A stretch of DNA of 64,000 nucleotides from an uncultured Ruminococcus sp. (GTDB lineage Bacteria > Bacillota > Clostridia > Lachnospirales > Lachnospiraceae): the NCBI GenBank assembly GCA_904377845.1, contig CAJFGR010000019.1, positions 20,280 through 84,279 of the forward strand, written 5' to 3'. The notes beneath the pieces were generated by a model that saw only the letters and a list, made by a program, of their open reading frames with translations, was not told the origin of the DNA and did no database searches. A program made the position numbers and the translations under genes. Below are positions 57,135 to 64,000 of the stretch, piece by piece (within the stretch, counting starts at the first letter, position 1; each line of letters opens with the position of its first letter).

Positions 57135-58570
57135 ATCTGATTCTCTTTTTTGTATTTCTTCTTTGTGATCTGATGATTGTGCCGATCTGCTGGTTTTCCT
57201 ATGGAGACCGGCGGGAATACAGGGAGGGTATGCTGCTCGGAGTACATATTCCTCCAGAGTATGTCAGTGATCCGGAGGTGGAGAACCTCTGTACCGGATA
57301 TGGAAAGAGATGGAAGAAATTTCAGACTGTTAATCTGACGCTCAGTATACTGGTCTGTTTTCTGTGTTTGTGGGATTTCCTTATATTTATCATTGCATGG
57401 ACAATCTGGGTGGCAGAATACACCGGCGGGTTATATTATCTGATCATTATTCCCCATCGGAAGATGTACAGACTGAAGATCAGAAGAGGATGGGTGAATG
57501 AAAGCACCCGGAGAATGGTTCGGATTGACACTGCTGTTTCTGCTGCGGCAGGAAAACTGGCTGTTGACTGGAAGTGGCATCTGCCGGTCATCGCCCTGAC
57601 AGCAGTTACTGCGATCCTCATCATAAGGACAGGCCAAAAGTTTGCACTGGATCCGGCGGAGATTGGAGTGATGTGGTGGATGTACGGAGCAGGAGCAGGC
57701 ATATGCGTGTTGTTTTTGGCGCTTCACATCGGAATTGCAGTGCAGGCCAACCGGGTGTACAGTGAGAACCCGGAGATCAATTTCGCTGTGAACCGCCTGA
57801 CAAAGCGTGCATGGACGTCCGGGCTGATATATGCTTCATGGATAAACGGAGCAGCATGGATAACAATGGCTGCGGGATACTATATCGCAGGGCCGGATCT
57901 GCCTTTATGGGTGTATGTTGTCTATTCGATCTTGATGGCCGGCGCAGCGGCAGCGCTTCTGATCCCGGTCGCATTATCTGTTGGGAAAAGAAAAACACTT
58001 CTCCAGTCAGATCAGGAAGCATACTATACGGACGATGACGAGTATTGGAAATCCGGTTGGTATAATAATCCGAATGACCGGCATATTCTCGTGCAGGACC
58101 GGATGAACAGCATGAATTATTCATTCAATTTCGGACGCCCCGGAGTGAAAATAGCTATAAAACTTTTTTATGCAGTGCTCATTATCTTTGTCCCTGCCAT
58201 CGTTATATGGTCGGTCAGCAGTATAGCTTCACTGGAAAATGCGGAAGTGGTTCTGGCAGAAGCAGACGGTATTTATCGCATAGAAGCGGCCGGATATGAC
58301 TGCGAATTCCGGGATGATGAAATTCGGTCGGTAAATCTGTCTGATGCACTGCCGGAGGATGATTATGTGAGGACAAATGGTGGAAGTACGGATAAAGTGA
58401 ATATAGGATATTTCCGCGGAAAGGAAACCGGGAAATGTATGATGTTTTTGTACAAAGACTGCACCCCTGTGCTGGAAATACGGCTGGAGATCGGTATGAC
58501 AGTTTATGCAAACAGTCGGGAAGAAAAAGATACTGAAGACTGGTATGATATGCTAGAGCATATAGAGTGA
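57131..58570 (+). CDS. Multi-helix membrane protein with DUF5808 region
   Basis: 479 residues. Membrane segments at about 2-22, 72-95, 97-115, 150-170, 180-205, 230-250, 255-280 and 335-357. The loop DDDEYWKSGWYNNPNDRHIL and the following RPGVKIAIKLF match DUF5808 (YNPxDxxxxVxxR...NF...P). The C-terminal ~115 residues are outside the last helix and beta-rich, PH-like. Function unknown; relatives travel with YtrA-type GntR regulators, as here, and may respond to cell-envelope stress. Confidence 0.8.
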   Translation: MNLILFFVFLLCDLMIVPICWFSYGDRREYREGMLLGVHIPPEYVSDPEVENLCTGYGKRWKKFQTVNLTLSILVCFLCLWDFLIFIIAWTIWVAEYTGGLYYLIIIPHRKMYRLKIRRGWVNESTRRMVRIDTAVSAAAGKLAVDWKWHLPVIALTAVTAILIIRTGQKFALDPAEIGVMWWMYGAGAGICVLFLALHIGIAVQANRVYSENPEINFAVNRLTKRAWTSGLIYASWINGAAWITMAAGYYIAGPDLPLWVYVVYSILMAGAAAALLIPVALSVGKRKTLLQSDQEAYYTDDDEYWKSGWYNNPNDRHILVQDRMNSMNYSFNFGRPGVKIAIKLFYAVLIIFVPAIVIWSVSSIASLENAEVVLAEADGIYRIEAAGYDCEFRDDEIRSVNLSDALPEDDYVRTNGGSTDKVNIGYFRGKETGKCMMFLYKDCTPVLEIRLEIGMTVYANSREEKDTEDWYDMLEHIE

Positions 58571-58620
58571 AGGGAGGATCCGTAATATAATAGCCAATAT
58601 CAAAAATGTATTAAGAGAAT

Positions 58621-58656
58621 AAAAGAGCGGCGGATCAGTCATCCGCCGGCTCTTTT
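58621..58656. terminator. Intrinsic terminator
   Basis: AAAAGAGC-GGCGGAT / ATCCGCC-GGCTCTTTT with a five-base loop, ending the gntR-type operon. Confidence 0.9.
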
Positions 58657-58704
58657 GTGAAGGTTGTTAAGAATGTATGTATATATATTGGCTTAATTAA
58701 GCCC

Positions 58705-59064
58705 TTAGTCAAGCTGCGACTGCAGCGCGTCGTATCCGGTTTCCTTGGTACGGATCTTCATAGCGTTTCTGATCTCATAGCTGAAGATTTTTCCGTCGCC
58801 CATTTCGCCGGTATATGCGGCTTCCTGAATGGCAGATACTACTTTTTTCTCCCAGTCTTCGGAAGATACGACAATTTCGAATTTGACCTTCGGCTGAAGG
58901 ACAACGTCAACTTCTGATCCACGGACAACTTCTTTGTATCCGCGCTGAGCTCCGCATCCCATTACCTGAGATACTGTGATACCGTTGACTTCTATATTAT
59001 TGAGGGCTTCTTTAACGTCCTCGAATTTTTCTTCCCTGACGATTGCTTCTACTTTAATTAACAT
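58705..59064 (-). CDS. glnB: P-II nitrogen regulatory protein
   Basis: 119 residues, the trimeric nitrogen/energy sensor that binds and blocks AmtB. MLIKVEAIVREEKFEDVKEA, the T-loop VMGCGAQRGYKEVVRGSEVD, VLQPKVKFEIVV and TGEMGDGKIFSYEI are family motifs. The tyrosine that enteric enzymes uridylylate (Y51, RGAEY) is Val here (RGSEV), so control must be by ligand binding alone. Follows amtB by 45 bases on the same strand, so it is GlnK-like in role. Confidence 0.94.
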   Translation of the reverse strand: MLIKVEAIVREEKFEDVKEALNNIEVNGITVSQVMGCGAQRGYKEVVRGSEVDVVLQPKVKFEIVVSSEDWEKKVVSAIQEAAYTGEMGDGKIFSYEIRNAMKIRTKETGYDALQSQLD

Positions 59065-59109
59065 AATATGCTCCTCCTATCCTTTCATTATTATATAGCA
59101 TGATCCGGT

Positions 59110-60348
59110 TTAGTCAAAACCGTTGAAGGACGGATAAGCCTGCTCACCATGCTGTGTAACGTCAAGTCCGATCACCTCATCCTTCTCGTCAACACGAAGT
59201 TTTGTGAAGATCCGGATGATACCAATGCAGATCAGAGATCCGACAACTGCAACTGCGATCGTTACGACAATACTGATGATCTGTGCCACGAAGAGTCTTG
59301 TTTCGCCAAATACAAGGCCATCCCACTGAGCAACGGAGTTGATAGAACTCTGTCCGAACAGTCCGGTTGCAATACCTCCCCAGATACCGCCGATGCCGTG
59401 GCATCCGAATGCATCAAGAGCGTCGTCGATTTTCAGTTTATGTTTGATGATATTCATCATAAAGTAGCAGATCGGGCTTACAAGAGCGCCGATGATAAAG
59501 GATGCCCAGATCGGCACGAAGCCTGCACCAGGCGTAATCGCAACCAGTCCGACTACCAGACCTGTAGAAGCACCTACAAGTGTCGGTTTTCCGTCTTTGA
59601 TTGTATCGATCAGCATCCATGAAAGGAGTGCTGTAGCAGCAGAAATAGATGTTGTCATAAATGCGTGTGCTGCAAGTCCGTCTGCTGCAAGTGCGCTTCC
59701 GGCGTTGAACCCGTACCATCCAAACCACAGAAGAGCGGCTCCGAGAACAACGAAAGGAATATTGTGAATGCGGTAAGAAGTTTTCTCATAGCCGCGTCTT
59801 CTGCCAAGATAAATGGCGAGCACAAGTGCGCTCACACCGGAACTGATATGTACAACGTTTCCGCCGGCAAAATCAACAGAACCGATGGAAGCGAGGAATC
59901 CGCCCTGACCCCATACCATATGAGCCATCGGATAATATACGATGACAGACCAGAGAGCGATAAAAGCAAACAGTGCCTTAAATTTCATTCTTCCTACAAC
60001 TGCACCGGTAATAAGCGCCGGTGTAATCATTGCAAACATCATCTGGAATGCAGCATATACAAGATGCGGTATACTGTCAGAGTACGGACCTGCATCCCAG
60101 CCCACGCCGTTTAATCCGAGCCATTCAAAGCTTCCGATTACTCCGCCGTGGTCGCTGCCGAATGAAAGTGAATATCCGAAAAGTGTCCACATAAATACGG
60201 ACAATCCCATGATCGCCACGCAGGCCATCATTGTGTTTACTACATTTTTCCTCCTGACAAGTCCCCCGTAGAAGAAAGCCAGTCCCGGCGTCATGATAAA
60301 CACGAGCGCCGCGCAGATCATTATAAATCCTGTGTTTCCTGTGTCCAT
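59110..60348 (-). CDS. amtB: Ammonium transporter
   Basis: 412 residues, eleven helices. MDTGNTGFIMICAALVFIMT and PGLAFFYGGLVRRKNVVNTM open the family; AAFQMMFAMITPALITGA, GFLASIGSVDFAGGNVVHIS and DDALDAFGCHGIGGIWGGIA hold the conserved pore Phe/His residues. The ATG is preceded by GGGAGG at seven bases; a longer frame upstream lacks support. Cotranscribed with glnB and preceded by a leader terminator. Confidence 0.96.
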   Translation of the reverse strand: MDTGNTGFIMICAALVFIMTPGLAFFYGGLVRRKNVVNTMMACVAIMGLSVFMWTLFGYSLSFGSDHGGVIGSFEWLGLNGVGWDAGPYSDSIPHLVYAAFQMMFAMITPALITGAVVGRMKFKALFAFIALWSVIVYYPMAHMVWGQGGFLASIGSVDFAGGNVVHISSGVSALVLAIYLGRRRGYEKTSYRIHNIPFVVLGAALLWFGWYGFNAGSALAADGLAAHAFMTTSISAATALLSWMLIDTIKDGKPTLVGASTGLVVGLVAITPGAGFVPIWASFIIGALVSPICYFMMNIIKHKLKIDDALDAFGCHGIGGIWGGIATGLFGQSSINSVAQWDGLVFGETRLFVAQIISIVVTIAVAVVGSLICIGIIRIFTKLRVDEKDEVIGLDVTQHGEQAYPSFNGFD

Positions 60349-60443
60349 AGAAATACCTCCCGTTTCCTGTAGAGCTAACAGATTTTCATGATTCCCCGGG
60401 TACTTTGTCACAAAAAAGAGTTAAACTGCTTTTTGATAAAAAG

Positions 60444-60504
60444 AAAAGACGCCTGAGCAGTGAGGGCGTTTCATTCGCCTCAGCATCAGACGTCTTTGTC
60501 TTTA
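60444..60504 (-). promoter_or_regulatory. Leader terminator upstream of amtB, possible antitermination control
   Basis: On the minus strand a long stem, AAAGACGtCTGAtGCtGAGG pairing with its complement ahead of CGTCTTTTCTTTTT, forms an intrinsic terminator about 100 bases before amtB. A promoter lies just upstream (TTGATT, 17 bases, TAGACT). The inner hairpin has loop AAUGAA, with A1 and G4 as in targets of ANTAR antitermination proteins, which control nitrogen genes in Firmicutes. The AT-rich rest of the amtB-cbiJ gap shows nothing more. Confidence 0.55.
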
Positions 60505-60688
60505 TGGGGCTTAGTCTAGCAGAATGAAAAACAAAAATCAAGCAAAAAAAGAAAAAAATAAATATTTTGTTAAATTTTTAAGAAAAATCTGATAAATTAT
60601 TTTGATTATCAGCTAATTTTACAAAATCCCTTTCCCATGATAAAATACAAAAGAATTTCTATTTGACGACTGGATATGGAGACAGAGT

Positions 60689-61474
60689 ATGAACACAGAC
60701 AGAATGAATCCTGCGATCCTGATTTTCGCAGGCACGACTGAAGGCAGGAAACTGGCAGAATATGCATCCCTGCATTCTATAAAATGTTATGTGAGTGTGG
60801 CCACGGATTACGGAAAAAGCCTGATCGAGCACCTTGAGAACATTACGATCCTTACCGGGCGGATGGATGAAAAAGAGATGGAGCATTTTATAGAAGAAAA
60901 TGATATCCGGCTGGTTATAGACGCTACTCATCCTTTTGCGCGTGAGGTGACGGAGAATATTAGATCAGCCTGTGAAAAAGCTCGGACACACTCAGAAAAA
61001 GTATTCTATGTGCGCTGCGTAAGACCGTTTGAAAACAGGTCTTCGGATGAACAGATCATATATACAGAGTCTGTACAAGAGGCAGTGGAATATCTGAAAA
61101 AAACGACAGGAAACATCCTGATCGCGACAGGCAGTAAGGAACTGCATCTGTACACGGAAATCGATAATTACAGGGAGCGCTGTTTTGCAAGAGTGCTGTC
61201 TACAGAACCTGCCGTAAGGGAGAGTGTGCGTCTCGGCTTTGAGGGAAGTCATCTGTTCGCTATGCAGGGACCGTTTGCGCGGGATCTGAACCTCGCCCTT
61301 CTGCGTCAGACGAAGGCGACCTACTTTGTCACAAAAGAGACCGGGAAAGCCGGCGGGTTCGAGGAGAAGGCTGAGGCGGCGGAAATGGCCGGCGCTGTGT
61401 TAGTAGTGATCGGCAGACCAAAGGAGATCGGTGAGAGCGTGGAGAATGTAAAGAAAATGATTCGAATGTATTAA
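60689..61474 (+). CDS. cbiJ: Cobalt-precorrin-6A reductase
   Basis: 261 residues. Reduces cobalt-precorrin-6A with NADPH in anaerobic cobalamin synthesis. ILIFAGTTEGRKLAEYASLH (nucleotide loop), RLVIDATHPFAREVTENIRS, NILIATGSKEL, FAMQGPFARDLNLALLRQ and YFVTKETGKAGGFEEKAEAA are CbiJ/CobK motifs. It is separated from cbiG; the rest of the pathway must be elsewhere. It may be cotranscribed with the following kinase-like gene (17 bases). Confidence 0.94.
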   Translation: MNTDRMNPAILIFAGTTEGRKLAEYASLHSIKCYVSVATDYGKSLIEHLENITILTGRMDEKEMEHFIEENDIRLVIDATHPFAREVTENIRSACEKARTHSEKVFYVRCVRPFENRSSDEQIIYTESVQEAVEYLKKTTGNILIATGSKELHLYTEIDNYRERCFARVLSTEPAVRESVRLGFEGSHLFAMQGPFARDLNLALLRQTKATYFVTKETGKAGGFEEKAEAAEMAGAVLVVIGRPKEIGESVENVKKMIRMY

Positions 61475-61491
61475 AGAAGGAGCTGAGGATT

Positions 61492-62424
61492 ATGGACGAG
61501 AGCAGAATGCGGAGAAGGTATCACTCGCTGGAAGAAATGATACAAGATAATTATGGAAGTTCTGTATTTATTATAAGAACAGACAGCGTTCGGGGCGGCG
61601 ATATCAACAATGCTTACAGAATGAGCCTTTCCGACGGAACATATCTTTTTGTGAAAACGAATTCCATCAATAACCTGAATTTCTTCCTGACAGAATCCAG
61701 AGGGCTGGGGGCTTTTCGCTCTTTGAATAAGGTTGGGGTGCCGGAAGTCCTGGGGGCAGGAACCGATGAGCAGAGGGACATTTCATTCCTTGCGCTTGAA
61801 TATATAGAAAGTTCTCCCGGGACGCCTTCTTACTGGGAAAATTTCGGACATCAGCTCGCCGCACTTCACAGGGCAGAGTGCCTTTCTTATGTGGATCCTG
61901 AAAGAAGCGAAGCAAGATTCGGATTTTACGAGGACAATTATATCGGCGCCACTCCCCAGAAAAATCAGCCTAAAAAGAACTGGATCGATTTTTACCGTGA
62001 ATGCCGGCTACTGCCGCAGATCACTATGGCGGAGAAATACTTGGAGCCTGCTGTGAGAAAAAAAGCAGACTGGCTGCTGGATCATCTTGATCTGTATCTG
62101 CGGGAGCCCGGATTTCCCTCTCTGCTCCACGGAGACCTGTGGAGCGGTAATATGATATGCGGGAAGGGAGGCGTGCCCTGGATTATAGACCCGGCAGCCT
62201 ACGTGGGAGATTTTGAGGCGGATCTGGCTATGACACAGCTCTTCGGAAGTCTGCCGGAGAGATTTTATGCGGCATATAATGAAGTAAATCCGGTCGACAA
62301 GGCGGGATATGCACAGAGGAAAAATCTGTATCATCTTTATCAGCTTCTGAATCATCTGAACTTATTCGGAAGTATGTATCTTGGGAGTGTCGTGGACATT
62401 ATAAATATGTATGCCGGAGTCTGA
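61492..62424 (+). CDS. Fructosamine-kinase family protein
   Basis: 310 residues with the aminoglycoside-phosphotransferase/FN3K fold: VRGGDINNAYRMSLSDGTYL, FVKTNSIN (ATP-binding Lys), SFLALEYIES (hinge), LLHGDLWSGNMI (catalytic Asp and Asn) and WIIDPAAYVGDFEADLAM (metal Asp). FN3K enzymes phosphorylate ketoamine adducts on glycated proteins so that they decompose; bacterial members are less well known. AAGGAG site. Confidence 0.9.
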   Translation: MDESRMRRRYHSLEEMIQDNYGSSVFIIRTDSVRGGDINNAYRMSLSDGTYLFVKTNSINNLNFFLTESRGLGAFRSLNKVGVPEVLGAGTDEQRDISFLALEYIESSPGTPSYWENFGHQLAALHRAECLSYVDPERSEARFGFYEDNYIGATPQKNQPKKNWIDFYRECRLLPQITMAEKYLEPAVRKKADWLLDHLDLYLREPGFPSLLHGDLWSGNMICGKGGVPWIIDPAAYVGDFEADLAMTQLFGSLPERFYAAYNEVNPVDKAGYAQRKNLYHLYQLLNHLNLFGSMYLGSVVDIINMYAGV

Positions 62425-62460
62425 CAAAGGACAGCTCCGGAAGATTGAGGAGAGAGAAAT

Positions 62461-62946
62461 ATGAGACTGTTTATTGCAATCCGGCTTTCGGATGAAATGA
62501 AGAAAGCACTGATTACCTGTATGCATGACCTGAAGAAGCAGGGCGTGGAGGGAAACTATGTCCCGGCCCAGAACCTGCACATGACACTTGCCTTTATCGG
62601 AGAGTATGATGACCCGGAAAAAGTAAAGAAAGTGATCAGCAGAGTTCAAATGCCGGAATTCAGGCTCAGTCTGTCGGAAAAAGGAAACTTCGGAAACATT
62701 CTCTGGGCAGGAGTAAAAGGCAACCAGAAGCTGAAAACCTATGTAAAGGCGCTGAGGGCTGCTCTGGATGAAGAAGGCATCCCATATGACAGGAGCAGCT
62801 TCGTTCCCCATATCACGCTGATCCGGAAAGTATCTGCAAAGAAACCGTATCAGGTGCGTCTGGACAAAGCGGTCATGACAGTAAAGAGGGCCTCCCTTAT
62901 GAAATCGGAGCAGAAGAATGGAAAAGTGGTATATCAGGAACTCTGA
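62461..62946 (+). CDS. thpR: RNA 2',3'-cyclic phosphodiesterase (2H family)
   Basis: 161 residues. The two catalytic HxTx motifs are LHMTLAF (His40, Thr42) and PHITLIR (His117, Thr119), with RLFIAIRLSDEMKKAL at the start. Hydrolyses RNA ends with 2',3'-cyclic phosphate; formerly called 2'-5' RNA ligase LigT. AGGAGAG site; 36 bases after the kinase-like gene. Confidence 0.94.
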   Translation: MRLFIAIRLSDEMKKALITCMHDLKKQGVEGNYVPAQNLHMTLAFIGEYDDPEKVKKVISRVQMPEFRLSLSEKGNFGNILWAGVKGNQKLKTYVKALRAALDEEGIPYDRSSFVPHITLIRKVSAKKPYQVRLDKAVMTVKRASLMKSEQKNGKVVYQEL

Positions 62947-62964
62947 ACTGTGGGGAAAAACTTC

Positions 62965-62993
62965 TTGCAATGCATATTTATCTGTGATATACT
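62965..62993 (+). promoter_or_regulatory. Promoter of rpsB-tsf
   Basis: TTGCAA, 17-base spacer and TATACT. A leader of about 110 bases with several short inverted repeats separates it from rpsB and could host S2 autoregulation. Confidence 0.65.
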
Positions 62994-63051
62994 ACGAATG
63001 TTGCAAAAAAACACGTATGCGGATTTCTCTGACGGTGCCAAAACCGGATAA

Positions 63052-63833
<782 letters not shown>

Positions 63834-63860
63834 TATCTTGATTTAATGGAGGAATTTATC

Positions 63861-64000
63861 ATGGCAATCACAGCAGGAATGGTAAAAGAATTAAGAGAAA
63901 TGACAGGCGCAGGAATGATGGACTGCAAGAAAGCCCTTACAGAGACAAATGGCGATATGGACGCAGCTGTTGAGTTCCTCAGAAAGAACGGACAGGCAAA
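63861..64000 (+). CDS. tsf: Elongation factor Ts, 5' part
   Basis: Nucleotide exchange factor for EF-Tu. [20 protein letters not shown] and [20 protein letters not shown] are the N-terminal UBA-like domain with the [12 protein letters not shown] signature. Strong GGAGG site; follows rpsB in the universal order. The gene runs out of the window. Confidence 0.97.
   Translation, partial: MAITAGMVKELREMTGAGMMDCKKALTETNGDMDAAVEFLRKNGQA

Overview
The window reads as chromosome of an obligately anaerobic, spore-lineage Firmicute of the Lachnospiraceae (Clostridium cluster XIVa gut bacteria). The evidence is the pyruvate formate-lyase pair, the ireB-ruvX-DUF1292-fur-RNase J gene string, a DUF4317 protein, heterodimeric ABC exporters behind MarR regulators, a SleL-like LysM/GH18 protein and consistent AGGAGG ribosome-binding sites. 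No rRNA, tRNA, CRISPR array, complete insertion sequence or prophage was seen. This assignment is inference from gene content; no database was searched.

Layout. 1-7.4 kb: end of an unknown gene, endonuclease IV (nfo), a relic of an L,D-transpeptidase, two GNAT acetyltransferases, pflB-pflA with a Fur-box-like palindrome upstream, REP-like GGGGACG palindromes and a DUF4317 gene. 7.4-18.8 kb: an export and resistance block with two small unknown genes, two ABC exporter-type pairs, two MarR regulators and a broken MFS pump; three promoters carry a palindrome right after the -10. 19-26.6 kb: a nine-gene run with almost no gaps (moaC-mog-moaA-MOSC-GH25 lipoprotein-prmA-rsmE-cysteine desulfurase-thiI) closed by a terminator. 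26.6-33.7 kb: an HPr-like gene, mtaB, then ireB-ruvX-DUF1292-fur-rnj-trmR-trhP. 33.7-37.3 kb: a decayed bgl (beta-glucoside) operon on the minus strand whose RNA antitermination leader is intact but whose genes are damaged. 37.3-44 kb: a Nim-like flavin protein and a giant composite surface protein (cohesin, sorting-like signal, second signal-like segment, dockerin, M26 zinc protease with GLUG repeats). 44-52 kb: LacI-controlled ABC sugar uptake operon with GH13 and GH32 hydrolases, suited to sucrose or fructose/glucose oligosaccharides. 52-62.9 kb: SleL-like protein, MATE pump, Lrp regulator, cbiG, GntR plus DUF5808 membrane protein, amtB-glnB, cbiJ, fructosamine-kinase-like gene, thpR. 63-64 kb: rpsB (broken here) and the start of tsf.

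A recurring oddity is clean loss of internal segments or single bases. The MFS pump has lost about 170 residues and carries a frameshift. The GH1 gene has lost about 70 internal residues and its C-terminus, and is fused in frame to an antiterminator that lacks PRD1. bglP has a 7-base homopolymer frameshift. The HPr-like gene lacks its N-terminus, and rpsB, an essential gene, lacks about 34 bases. The rpsB case suggests that at least some of these are assembly or sequencing faults, so the composite 2,031-residue protein, the most interesting object here, should be judged with that in mind.
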